From Schizophyllum amplum (taxonomy: Eukaryota; Basidiomycota; Agaricomycetes; Agaricales; Schizophyllaceae), in the NCBI GenBank assembly GCA_007026445.1, contig VDMD01000024.1:186001-250000 (forward strand): a stretch of DNA of 64,000 nucleotides, in the 5' to 3' direction. The notes below the pieces were generated by a model that worked only from the letters and a program-made list of their open reading frames with translations, did not search any database and was not told where the DNA came from. Positions 1 to 11,400 of this stretch are shown in pieces. The position numbers were made by a program, and so were the translations under genes. Position 1 is the stretch's first letter; each line of letters opens with the position of its first letter.

Positions 1-1049
1 CTTCGAAGTACATATGTCGGCACCACATTCTGCTCGACCGCGCGAAATATTCTAGCGTAAACTTATACAATCATTAAACAAGGCGAGGCAGACGCTCACG
101 AAGGCATCATTTGCGGAGGAAGGCATGATCAATACGCTGCCTGTAGCGCGGAGGGTAGCTCTACATGGCACGGATCGATCCGCACCTCATCTGCGGCTGC
201 GAAGTCGCGCTCGACGTCGAGATCAGGTTGCTACAGCTGCTGTATTCAGAAGTCATCCAGCTGCACTTCCTCCGCAGGTTCCTGGGGCTCAACCCACGGA
301 GCGTTCGTGTCCCTCTTTTCACAGAGACGGGACTCCGACTTCCCCTTGGACCAAAGCGAGCTACTATACTAGCAGCACGATACTTGGGATACCTGCTGGC
401 GCTGTAGGTATCGAGTACAGCAGTATTTACTATTAGGCTATTGGCACAAAGGGCAGTGGTGAGTTCGTCAACTGTCGTGCTGAGATCCGACCTCGTGAGA
501 CGGCGTGCACTGTGTAGTCTGCTAAGAGGGACTATGCCGGGCTTGCTGGGCACAGCGATAAGGTTCGACGTGCTCCGTCGCGCAGCTTACCCTCATGGGC
601 TGCGTAGGGCGGATAGGGCCGTTCCTGTTTAGGGACCTCCCCCGAATAAAACCAACTTCCTTCCTTCCTTCCTTCCTGTACCTCGAGACTAAGTATAAAG
701 CAATGTAATAGACGCTATTTGATCGGTTGAAACTCGTCAGCAAACAGAACTTTTGACAAGGGACCCGCTTTCAGAACGTAGAATGTTTTGTTCGTCGGAA
801 GAAGTTGAAACTTCGTTCTGCACTCACGGGCTGACTGCTATGGAGAGGCGCCCACGGGCCAAAGGACGACGTAGACGCCTACTTACAAAGGCCTGACGTC
901 AAGTTTCAACTGCGTCCGAAACGACGCTGTTTTCTTAGTTTTGACAGGGAAAAAGTTCTGAACGACAACCGAACACCAGGCTCTCGAGTCTCCACGGACA
1001 CGGAAAAGATTACTTCTATGAGACTGACATGCTGAGTGGCACCCTTGCG
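1..1049. other. Non-coding flank of the duplicated block
   Basis: No convincing gene. The short open frames are mutually overlapping and have no recognisable domain, and the frames differ between the two copies because of single-base indels. A (CTTC)n microsatellite lies at about 656-676. A stretch at about 703-731 recurs outside the duplication at about 20909-20936, so part of this flank belongs to an older dispersed repeat. Confidence 0.6.
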
Positions 1050-1055
1050 GACGGT

Positions 1056-1775
1056 TATGCCGTTGATTCCGTAAATTTAATCATTTGCGTGCTACAAGTG
1101 ATAATTTCGAGTGACACTACTACAAAGGGTCTTCGGACGCACATGTCAGCTGCCCGCACGAACAAGACAAGATGCCGCATGAGCAAGTAAGGCCCCGAAA
1201 ACACAAGTGAACTCGCCGCGAACACAAGTGAACTCGCCGCAAACACAAGTGAAGCCGCCGAAAATACAAGTGAAAGTGCCGAAAATACAAGTGAGAGTGC
1301 CGAAAACTCATGTGAGGTAGTCCGCGTGAGCAAGTGAGGATGCCGCACACACAAGTCAGCCTGCCGTACGACTAAGTCAACTGCGATAATATTTCAAATT
1401 AAGCACGTGAATATCACGCTCTGTGACCGTGACCAATCCCAAAAAGGAAGGTATTTCACGAATTAGGGCCGTAGACATGCCAAGGGAAGTCGTTAACCTG
1501 TCTCTGCGGACCACTGACTTAGTCGTACGGCAGGCTGACTTGTGCGATCGGCATCCTCACTTGCTCACCCAGCCTCCCCACGTGACTCATGCGGGCTACT
1601 TCACTTGTGTTCGCGGGTTCTCACTTGTGTTTGCGGGCCACCTCACTTGTGTTTGCGGGGGCTCACTTGCTCGTGCGGCAGCTGAGATGCACGTTCCAAG
1701 ACCCCTCATAGTGATGTCACGCGAGATTTCCACTTGTGATACGCAAGTGATTAATTTTACGGAATCAACGGCATA
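1056..1775. mobile_element. 720-bp fold-back element, copy 1
   Basis: Long imperfect palindrome. It begins TATGCCGTTGATTCCGTAAA and ends with the reverse complement of this, with one mismatch near the inner end. The left arm (about 1056-1385) carries a run of units with core ACACAAGTGA separated by GCCGCRA-like linkers; the right arm (about 1500-1775) carries the same units as TCACTTGTGT. The perfect 6-bp repeat GACGGT flanks it (1050-1055 and 1776-1781), a likely target-site duplication. It has no coding capacity, so it would be non-autonomous. The superfamily is unknown; a 6-bp duplication is not the CACTA type. It ends 25 bp before the CACTA left terminus. Confidence 0.8.
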
Positions 1776-1800
1776 GACGGTCATAGAACGCGGTCATTAC

Positions 1801-1832
1801 CACTGGAACCTGCGAACTGTGGGAAATTCCCC
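1801..1832 (+). repeat. CACTA left terminal inverted repeat, copy 1
   Basis: Starts CACTGGAACCTGCGAACTGT and continues into GGGAAATTCCCC. It pairs with the complement of 8072-8103. The left flanking trinucleotide is TAC. Confidence 0.9.
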
Positions 1833-2196
1833 CATTTGACCCCCCCATTAATTGGGGAAAGTCCCACTGAGAACTGTGGAAATCCCACCGAAGGTGGGTG
1901 GACAGTCCACATTGTGGTGGGAAAACGATTCCCATAATTCATGACGCATTCCCCACAGTATTTTCCACCCATTTCAGGGGGATTTTTCACTGTATTTAGG
2001 TGACCACCAATGCGAGCTGTCCACGGGCGAGCAACTGTGGATCGTTGTCCCCCTACTCTGTCATGACTTTCCCATTATTAGGAGGTGTATTTTCCGTACA
2101 TTCTCGTGAGGCATTACATGCATTAGGCATGGAAAATCACAAATATGTATATATAATAATACACGCTATTCTATACGTTGCCGTTGCACTACCGGC

Positions 2197-3330
2197 TCAG
2201 ACGTCGTCGGGGGCATCAGACAACTCGCTGCTGCTGTCTTCACCTGCGCTGACGCCGTCCTCCTCCTGATCACCGCCTGGGCCGTCCTCCTTGTCGCTCG
2301 GTGTTAAACCGCTCGGGCCTTCCATACGGTCGTCGTCGTTATCGTCGCGCAGTGGCGTCAGGAAATGAGATACGCGAAGCAGCTCTGTCGCCATCGCTGT
2401 CGCTATCCTCGATCCGTAGGCGCTGTCGCAGCTGAGTCCGACGTACATCCTGGCCCTGGCGCTTGGCAGCAGCTCGCCTGCTCCGGGCCGACGACGGATT
2501 ACGCTTCTGCTCTGGTAAGCAGCCCACGAGTGATACGTGTCCTTCGCAATGACTTGTTAAGCCATTGGCCCTTGAACTTGGCGCAACTTCGGGTAGGACT
2601 CCTCGACCTGGATGGACTCATCAGTACTGAAATGTTACTGGCTAGATTATGCTACACGCACAGCATCGTAGAACTTGCCTATCTTGCGCGGCTTCGCAGC
2701 CCGCCAACCGCCGCCTGCTTGAGGTCAGCAAGGAACATGTAGTCGCGGATTTTCTGGAGAAGATAAGCTATACATTCATGAAGCGCGCAAGATGAACAGA
2801 CCTGCCGTAAGTCCCGCCACTCTTCGTCACCCTCCTCGCCCGGGATTCCGAGAAGCTCACGCGCACGCATCATGGTGAAGCGGGATATGTTGTGCGGGCG
2901 GTCAACGGAGTCCGGCTCAATATCCTCTGACCGCGGCGCCATGGCCTGCTGGCGCACCGCGGCTTCGCCTGCGATGGCTTCGGTCTCGCTGAGCCTTCAG
3001 ACGCGCATTTTCCTCTGCAAAAAGGCGGTGAGCACCAAGGTAGGTGTGGCGAAGCTCGCAACACACCTCGAAGACGTCGCACTTCATCGGTATCGTCGTC
3101 CTGTTCAACATCCATATCGTCGCGTCCTTTGCGTCGATCGTTTCTCTTGCGAGCACGGCGTCTAGCGTCAGACACACGCCGAGCATCCTCAACGTCCTCT
3201 GTACGTCGTCGGGCGCCCGGCGGTCCTCGGTGACTTTATCTGCGCTAGAACGGTTGCGATGAGATCTACGAGGTTCTTGGTTCTCCTTATTCTTCTTCTT
3301 GTTCCTGTCCTTGTCGTGCTGCCTAGCCAT
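2197..3330 (-). pseudogene. CACTA accessory coiled-coil gene, copy 1 (frame-disrupted)
   Basis: Counterpart of the gene at 24184-25321 in copy 2, transcribed away from the transposase. The start (MARQHDKDRNKKKNKE...) at 3330 is intact. Single-base differences from copy 2 then break the frame repeatedly: near 3197 in exon 1 (CGTCCTCTG versus CGTCCCTCTG), near 2987, near 2772, near 2713 and in several places between 2350 and 2580. No continuous product can be read from this copy. Whether the breaks are real or consensus errors cannot be decided from sequence alone, because the differences are all of the homopolymer-slip type. Confidence 0.7.
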
Positions 3331-3747
3331 AGCGGAGGTCGGGCGGAGGGGAGTCGCGGCACGACGAGCATTTTATATGCAGAGATAAATATGGTGCACA
3401 AGACATGATGGTCGTTAAGAACAAGACAGGGTTCAGGCAGCGATGCGCACATACTTCGTCATAAGTGGCGTCTCAATCAACATAGCCAAACAAGGGCGTG
3501 CTTCAGCGTCTAAGTTCCGACTTGGATAGGCTGGCTGCGCCTTGCAGCCCTGCATAAATTCCGTCATTTATTTGTCCCTTGCTCCACCTCGCAGTCATGC
3601 GAAATTTCCTTGCATGTGCCGTCGCTCGTGTCATCGAACTCTGACTTCAACTTTCACCTCGAAAATCCCTCGCCCGGCAGTAACTCCCCCCTGGACATCT
3701 CACAGTTCGATTAAACACATTGAATATACGACCCATTGCACTACTCG

Positions 3748-6700
3748 ATGCCCCGTACACGACGATCGAAGCAGACCTGCTCATGCGGGTGCGACGCTCA
3801 ACTCAGTCGGGAGGAAGTCCGCCGGCATCTGCAGGGCAAGTCCTTGTCCAAGGAGTCGCTCGTTGCACGCGCACGCAATGTCGCCCGGAAGATGATCAAA
3901 AGGAAGGTGTCCAAGAAAGTGGCAGACAAGTCGTCTTCTGGACAGCACGACATGGCGATCGACGACGTACCACCAACGGCAACCAATCCCCCCGCCAATC
4001 ACCTATCCTGCGAGGATGTTGACATGGACGCGATGGAGGAAGGATCCTCGACGGAGGATGCACCACCCCCCGCCTCAGTCCCATTCCCTAGCTCCGAGCC
4101 AGAGCCTGCGCGTGTCGAAGGCCATACCCATCGCGCGTCAGTAGACGGACCCGCCGCTGGCATCGGTGATCGAGCCGGTGTCTGGCGGACGCGATGCGAA
4201 ACTATCGGCAGTACAAGCAGCCACGGCAGCACTGTGGACGGCGAGAGTGTTGACAGCAGCTTTGGCTTTTGGGGGGAAGTTTCGGATGAAGAAGAGGAGG
4301 ACGCATTCCGCAACGCCACAACTGACGTGCCCCCTTGGCAGAGAGGCTTGTCGGCGACAGACATGCTTCGCGAAGATTTCGAAGCGGAGAGGGCTGAGCG
4401 CGGTACGTCCCCTATGTGTCTATGTCAATAAGCTGGGAACTCACCGGCAGTTGCGATTCAGGCCATCACATGTCACCGGATGACATGACAAACATTCGTG
4501 GCTTCAACTACAAAGTCGATGCTGATCTGAGCGCAACATCCTACGATAAACTGCGTCGCGCATTCCCCTCCCTCAACGACCTTCTTACGCACCAGCGCCT
4601 CCAAACGCGCATGGCATACCTGTCCGGCCTCCAGCCTGTCCGTTACCATTGCTGCGTCAACTCCTGCGTATGCTTCACCGGTCCCTACTCGTCGCTCACT
4701 CACTGCCCCTTCTGCAACGAGAACCGATACAATGCGAAGAATGGACCCCGCAATACATTCGACTACCTCCCGATCGTCCCTCGTCTTGCAGACATGTTCC
4801 TGGACGAGGACTTGTCTTCGCGCATGCAGTATCGACACGACTACGAGTCGCGACCTGGGCGCACGGGTGATTTCTTCGACTCTCAGTTGTACGACGAGCT
4901 CCGAAAGCGCCACGTCACCGTCGAAGGTGAAGAGTTACCACATCGGTACTTCGAGCTGGAGACGGACATCGCCCTCGGTATATCCACCGACGGATTCTGC
5001 CCATTCAAGCGGCGCAAGCAGACGTGCTGGCCCATCATCGCCTTTAACTACAACTTGCCCCCAACCATTCGCTTTCGGCTCGAGAACATCATCTGCCTTG
5101 GTGTTGTTCCTGGCCCGAAGAAGCCCAAGGATTTCGACTCTTACCTCGTACCGCTCGTTGAGGAGCTGTATCAACTCAAGCGCGGCAGCACGGCCGCGTA
5201 TGATGCTCGAAGACGCCGCCTCTTCTCGCTCCGAGCCTATTTGGTTCTCGTCTTCGGTGACATGCCCGCCATCTCCATGCTCATGCGGATGAAGGGTCAT
5301 AACGGCATATCCCCCTGCCGTGCCTGTCGTATCCGCGGTGTCCGGACAGACGGTTCGAAGACGCACTATGCACCACTTCACCGTAAACATGACCAGTCGT
5401 ATGATCCGCTACACCTCCCTCTGCGCACTCACGATACGATGATGCGACATGCGCTACAAGTTGCGGATCCCGATATATCGGGAGCGGAGAGTAACCGACG
5501 CGCGAAACGCTATGGCATAACCGGTGTACCCCTTCTCTCAACGGTCTCTAGTCTGTCCTTCCCCGCGTCATTCCCCCACGACTTCATGCACCTTATCGAG
5601 AACATCGTACCCAGCCTCGTCGCGATGTGGACCGGGTCGTACAAGGATATCGTAGGGGGCTGCACAGACTACGTGATTGTGGGGACGGTATGGGAGGCCA
5701 TTGGTGATGCGTGCACAAACTCAGGCAGCACCACGCCTTCCGTCTTTGGTGCTCGCGTGCCCAATATCCACACGCAGCGCTACCAATTTACGGCAGAGAA
5801 CTGGATCGTATGGTCAACATTACTTGGTCCCGTCCTTCTCCGCGGACGGTTCAGGCGGCCCGTCTATTATGATCATTTTGTGCAGCTCGTCGAGCTCATC
5901 AATGCATGCATGCAGCTCGAGCTAAGTGACGAGGAGATTGACAAGATTGAAGCTGGTATGGCTGCATGGGTGCAGAGATACGAAAAGTACGTTGGAATCT
6001 CGAGCATGGCTATGCAAATGCACTGACAATCGAATTTCTGGCAGACTCTACTACCAATACAAGAAGGATCGTCTTGCCGTGTGCACTCTGCCTATTCACG
6101 CGCTCCTACACGTCGCTCAGGACATCCGCCACGCGGGCCCTGTTTGGTGCTACTGGGCATTTCCGATGGAGCGGTTTTGCGGCGCCCTCGGCCGCTCAAT
6201 CAAGAATCCGAAGCATCCCTATGTCAGCCTGGCCCATCGTGTGCGTGATGTGGCACAGCTGAATCAGCTGAAGCTGGTCTACGGCCTTGCGAGGGAGCTT
6301 GACCTGACGGATGATCATGAGATGGATGTAACGGGCCAGCGGTTCGAGGAATGTATGTTCCCTCATTTGGATTTTGAGGTCAGATCTAACTCAGTGTCCA
6401 GATCCTGACATCGCTCTGGTGAAGCCATCGCGCGAGCTTCCGATTTCCGAGTCATTGCGCGGCTCAATCGCATCGCACTTGGCTACTGTCTACGACTCCA
6501 CGGCTGCCCAAATGCGCAAATTCGTCCCCAGATCGCTCCGGCATTGGGCAAGATTCAAGATTATCGACGGCGACAGCGTCAATGCGTCCGAGCTTGTCCC
6601 GGCCACTGCGGAGACTCGCGACGCAACCTTCATCCGTGTATGTGAAGATCCACTTTGCTAGAATCTTATCGCAGGCCTCACCCGCTTCCCAGTATACATT

Positions 6701-7061
6701 GGACGTTGATATTCACCGTCGGAACCGCGCTCGAGCTCCACAATTTGAGCGGCGCGCTTTCTACGGCCGTGCCCTCCGTTTCTTTGAACTTCAACTACCA
6801 GCACATTTCCCTCATCACGACAAACAGACAACACTCGTACTCGCCCAGATCTCCTGTTGTGATATCAGCGAGGAGGGAGGAGTCCTCTACTACAACCACA
6901 ACGCTGCGCAACCCACCGAAATAATCGATGTCGGTCAAATTGACTGCTTAGTCGCTCGTATCCAGGACAGCAGACGTTGGGCAATCGCAGAGCGGCCAGC
7001 AGCCGCGGAGAAGGTGGATTTTGCGTCGGAACTGCGCGATCTAGCACCGGGGACTCGCTAA
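3748..7061 (+). CDS. Tnp2-family CACTA transposase, copy 1 (intact)
   Basis: Transposase that would excise and integrate the CACTA element at its CACTG ends. Exons read as 3748-4402, 4462-5986, 6045-6352, 6402-6637 and 6675-7061 (an in-frame alternative last acceptor gives 6693). The lengths sum to a 1036-aa frame with no stop. The N-terminus (MPRTRRSKQTCSCGC) starts a Cys-rich segment, followed by an acidic/Ser-rich linker. Exon 2 carries the family hallmarks: a CCVNSCVCFTG..HCPFCNENRY zinc-type cluster, the CLGVVPGPKKPKDFDSYL block, GDMPAISMLMRMKGHN with PCRACRI just after, and FPHDFMHLIENI. Exon 3 has the typical WCYWAFPMERFCGALGR segment. Introns are 37-59 bp. The start at 3748 is preferred over upstream in-frame codons because it opens the conserved N-terminus. 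The family is recognised with high confidence; activity is inference. Confidence 0.92.
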
Positions 7062-8071
7062 TAGGTGAGATACTATTCCGCTGTGCTTGTGAGTCCATTG
7101 CTCACAAAACACGCGGATCACAGCCGTGCAACTCGCGGACTCGAGATATCTCAGTGCTCGCTGCCGTCGGTGTTGTTGGCTACGTCACAATTCTACGTGA
7201 CTAGTGTGCACGCAACGACATCAAGCGACAGCTACCGACCCACTGCTTGCGTTGCGGCGTCGACCGCGTTGTCGCCCTCTGTACCACATTGTCATCACTG
7301 GCGCACATCAACTTCGCAAACACGCAGCACCTTCCGCGCCACTCCCAACACGCAGTTCAGCGACTTGTCAGTTGGTCCGTAGGTAAGTCATTATTGCACT
7401 TTTGGGTGTGGTGTTACGCTTCCGTTGTGCGGTGGCGGCTGCGCCGTGTTGCGCTTTCCGAAGTAACTGCCGAACTGACGCCCCTATATCATAGGTTACT
7501 ACCCTCGTATTCTTCGCCCTTTATCGCGTCCGAGTCCTGCACGCCTATACTGGTTGTGAGTAAAAGTATGCCGTCCTTTTGCACATATTCAAGACTTTAA
7601 GTAGCTTTCGTGCGGCGTGCGGCACCATGACCGGGCTCTCGGGCGACATGGCATCATCGCGGCGGACGGCGCGTGCCTCGTCTTCGACGCTGACGGCACG
7701 ATCTCGAATCGACTTCCTCGTTCTCGCCTGCACTTCGACCAGCCAGTTCCGAGCACGCGCTCATTTCATAGCGCGCAGGATATGCGGGATGACGACGGAA
7801 AACTGCCGTGGGCACTTAATGAGGGGGGTGGGGTGTCTTTGAAGGGTGGTTTTTCATCGCAAACGGTCTCAGATATCCCGCGCCTCATAGCTGTACTACG
7901 TTGCGTGGAAATTCCACATGAATCGTGGATTTTCCCATGCCTCTCAAAACTTTGATTTGAACCATGATGTGGGAAAAAAATGCACACCAGCAAAAAGTGG
8001 AATTTCCTACGTCGCAGGGGAATTGGTATCCCCTAGAAGTAGGGGGAATCCAGGATTTCCACGAATTCTAG

Positions 8072-8103
8072 GGGAAATTACCACAGTTTCGTGCTCTCCA
8101 GTG
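8072..8103 (-). repeat. CACTA right terminal inverted repeat, copy 1
   Basis: Read on the minus strand it starts CACTGGAGAGCACGAAACTG and continues TGGTAATTTCCCC, matching the left end. The next bases (8104-8106) are GAC, not the TAC expected for a target duplication. Confidence 0.9.
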
Positions 8104-8319
8104 GACCTCGAAGCGAGTTTCGTTGTAATATGACGTGGTCCCACAGTCTATAGCAGATAATCGGCCTTTGTGTCGATGAGCACGATAGCGAGAAAGCAGG
8201 CGTAGAACGTCCTAGCCGAGCCCAGGTGCAAGGGGCAGCGGCAAGGGCTGCCAGTCACCGTCCTCCGTGTTACAGTTCGAAATCAGGTCCCGCTATGCAT
8301 ATCACGTGATGGCAATGTT

Positions 8320-8355
8320 TGCCTTATTGTTCTAAAATTAGAAAACAATAAGGCA
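8320..8355. promoter_or_regulatory. Perfect 12-bp inverted repeat upstream of the ABC exporter
   Basis: TGCCTTATTGTT (8320-8331) and AACAATAAGGCA (8344-8355) are perfect complements with a 12-nt AT-rich loop, 120 bp before the exporter ATG. An E-box-like CACGTG lies at 8303-8308 and a TATA-like GATAAAA at about 8374. The arms contain ATTGTT/AACAAT, a core resembling HMG-box binding sites; functional assignment is inference only. Confidence 0.5.
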
Positions 8356-8474
8356 TCGGGCACGCGGCAGAGCGATAAAACTCTCTCTCTTCCTTTCATT
8401 CACGACTCTGAACGTCAACGACGACTTACGATGCGACGCCCACGACCGAAGTCACTCGTTGTGAGAAGCAGGAC

Positions 8475-11400
8475 ATGACCACTTACGAACCCCATTCTTC
8501 ACGATCCTCGACATCCTCAAGACATAGCACGGGCGAGTCTGCCGCGCCTTTGTCTTCCCCACCACCCTCCCCGGCCGCGACAGGCGCGCCATCCCCCTCT
8601 ATCCGACTTCTCTTCTCCTGCCTTACCAAGCACGATGTGCTCTGCTTTCTCCTCCCCGCTCTCCTCTCCTCCATCGTCGCGGGCGGCATCGCGCCTTTCA
8701 TGACCTTCGTGATCGGACAGTCATTCAACGCGTTCGCCCAGTTCCCCCTCACTCCGAATCCACCACAATCGGCCAAGGATGAGCTCCTGCGGACCGTGGG
8801 CATCAGCGCGCTTGAGCTACTTGGTCTCGCGGTCGGGTCGATCGCCCTCGGGAGCTTAACGTCATGCCTGTGGATATGGACAGGGGAACGAAATGTGCTG
8901 GGCTTCAGACGGCGTGTCTACGCTGCCGTGACGCGCAAGCCCATGGCATGGTTCGACACAGCGACCGCGCCGGGCGAAGGAGCAGGCGGAATGATGGCAA
9001 CATTCGCGCGGGAGACGGACGACGTGCGCTCGGCCTCATCGCTCACCGCGGGATTGCTTGTGCAGCACCTCACCACCCTCATCACTTGCCTTGCACTCGC
9101 CTTCTCCCGCTCAGCAGTCCTCACCCTCGTCACTCTGTCGTCCCTTCCTGCGCTTGTCCTCGTCCAGGCCATTTCGCAGCGATTCGCCGGACCCCGACTG
9201 GCGCAGACGGCAGCGCTGACTTCTGCATTGGCCACCACCGTCGAGCGTGCCACATCCTTCATCACCACGGTCAAGGCATTCACCGCTGCGTCATACACCC
9301 TCTCCACTTTCTCGCGGACCCTCGGTGCGCTAGGCGCTGCATACCGCAGCCTCAACGCGACATGGGGCCTAACGTCTGGCGTGTCGCAGTTCGTTAGCAT
9401 GTGCATGTTCGTGCAGGCGTTCTGGTTCGGCTCGACCCTCGTCCGCCGCGGCAGCATCGAGCCCGGAGACGTCATGGCCGTCTTCTGGGCCTGCCTCATC
9501 GCTGCGAGCCACGTTCAGATGTGCATCCCCCAGCTCATCTCGCTGGCCAAGGGCAAGTTCGCAGCCGCCTCTCTGGTCGCCATCATGGCCGACGAAGCAC
9601 CCATGCCTCCACCGCTTGACGACACCGGCTCTGCACCGCCCACGCCGTCCACATTCGCCATCGGCAAGAGCTTCGCCAAGATGCGCCCCGTGCGGCCTCG
9701 CAGGTTCGCTGGACAGATCGCACTGTCGAACGTTACCTTTACCTACCCAGCGCGGCCCGAAGTAGCGGCGTTGCGCGACGTAAGCCTGTTCCTTCCCGCG
9801 GGTGATCTGACCTTCGTGGTCGGCGGGAGCGGCGCAGGCAAGTCGACCGTCGCGCAGCTTGTCAGCGGCATGTACGACAACTACACGGGCACCATCGCGA
9901 TCGACGACCAGGACATGCGGTACCTGGACCATGAATGGATTCGTGCCAACGTAGCGTGCGTCAGCCAGACCGAGGGCATCATTCTGGAGGGCAAGACCAT
10001 GTGGGAGAATATTCTCATGGGCGCGGGTTACGATCGCAAGCTGGAATCTCGGTGAGTAAAGTTGTTCTGTGGCGCTTGGTGGGGCTAACCTCTGTAACAG
10101 AGCTTCAACGAGCTGCCGTCCAACACGAAGATGCTTGTTGTGGAAGCGACAACCATCGCGCTCATGCACAGCTTCATCTTGGACCTGCCGCTGGAGTACG
10201 ACACACCATTGACGAGCAGCAGCCTCAGTGGTGGCCAGAAACAACGGTTGGCGATTGCGCGTGCCAGAGTCAAGGATCCTGCCGTGCTGATTTTGGGTAT
10301 GACAAACACCTCTTTTTTTCATCGGAAATCATCCTGAATACATCTCTCAGACGAGCCGACCTCCGCACTCGACATCACTTCGCGAGTCCTGGTCTTCGAG
10401 GCCATCAAGCGATGGCGACTTCCAGCCAGCGACAAGGATATGGTCTACTCGCCCTCAACCGCAGCGTCGTCCATCCACACCATGCCCCGCAAGACACGCA
10501 CCACCATCGTCGTCACGCACGACCTCTCGCACATCGAGCCGGGGACTTCGTCTACGTCATGCGCAACGGCCGCGTCGCCGAGCAGGGCTTCCGCAAGGAC
10601 CTCGAAGCGCGCAATGTCTCAGTTGCGGCCCGCGACTCCTCCTCGACGCTCGACGACGATGGCGACGGGGAGTTCCTGCGCCTCCGCGAGGCGCAGAACG
10701 TCCGCTCGCCGCAGGTGTCAGAAGCCTGGGACGGACTCCGGCTGGGAGCGCGCACGCGAGGAGCTGGAGGACTCGAGCGACGAAGACGACGCCGAGCCGG
10801 CGACGTGGCGCGCGCCAAACGTGTTCAGCGGCGCGTTCTCTCGCCCGGACTCTCTTGCGGCGCCGAACCTGAGCAAGCGCCTGACGCAGCTGAAGACGAT
10901 GTCCAACAGCTGGATGCTCGACGCGATCGCCGACATTACGGCGGTTCCCGGGGCGCAGGAGGCGCATCAAGAGAAGCCCAAGGCGTTTGTGGCACGGCAC
11001 GCGACTTTGCTGCAGCGCCGCCCCGCCGGCGCCCTAGCATGCATTTGTCTATCCCGATCTCGCCTCCGCCGACGTATCAGCAACATGGGTACCAGGAGAA
11101 GCGACAGCGCCGGAGCCTGCAGTTCACGCCCACGTCGCCGACGTTTGTCAAGGCTCCGCGGGTGGAAAGCGGGACGATCATCTTGGACGACGACGAGAAG
11201 CAACGGATGGAGGCGGCTTACACTCCGCGTGCTGCCGCGCGGGCAGACCGCCGCGCATTGACTGCGCCTAGCATCACCGTGCAGGTCGAAGACGCGAGAA
11301 GGCGTCTGACGGCGCACCCTCGACGCGTCCACCAGGCCTCTTCGTCACGCTCAAGTCTGTGTACCCGGATGCGCCGTACAAGCCGCTTTTCCTCCTCGGC

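Larger units (their letters stand above)
1..8103 (+). repeat. 8.1-kb duplicated segment, copy 1
   Basis: Matches 21987-30093 base for base except for about two dozen single-base insertions or deletions and essentially no substitutions. Homology starts at the first base of the window, so the true left border is not visible. It stops exactly at 8103, the last base of the CACTA transposon right end; from 8104 the sequence (GACCTCG...) has nothing in common with the sequence after copy 2 (TACACGC...). It contains a non-coding flank, a 720-bp fold-back element and a complete CACTA element. Confidence 0.97.
1801..8103 (+). mobile_element. CACTA (En/Spm-like, Tnp2) DNA transposon, copy 1
   Basis: A complete element of 6303 bp. 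It is bounded by imperfect terminal inverted repeats of about 32 bp starting CACTGGA, and carries a Tnp2 transposase gene (+) and a divergent coiled-coil gene (-). Sub-terminal regions at both ends are rich in variants of GTGGGAAA / TTTCCCCAC, the usual binding-site arrays of CACTA elements. The left flank is TAC. The right flank is GAC instead of TAC, so this copy lacks a matching target duplication, unlike copy 2. Transposase family from established knowledge; ends and flanks seen directly. Confidence 0.93.

Noticed and set aside
161..553. 130-aa minus-strand frame in the left flank
   Set aside because: It is not preserved in copy 2, where a single-base indel changes the frame, and no domain is visible.
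1195..1320. Evenly spaced short repeats that resemble a CRISPR array
   Set aside because: The units are the tandem arms of a fold-back element with an inverted partner at 1600-1700, linkers are themselves repetitive, and the genome is eukaryotic.
9369..10322. 317-aa minus-strand open frame
   Set aside because: It is fully antisense to the conserved NBD1 of the ABC exporter and has no domain of its own.
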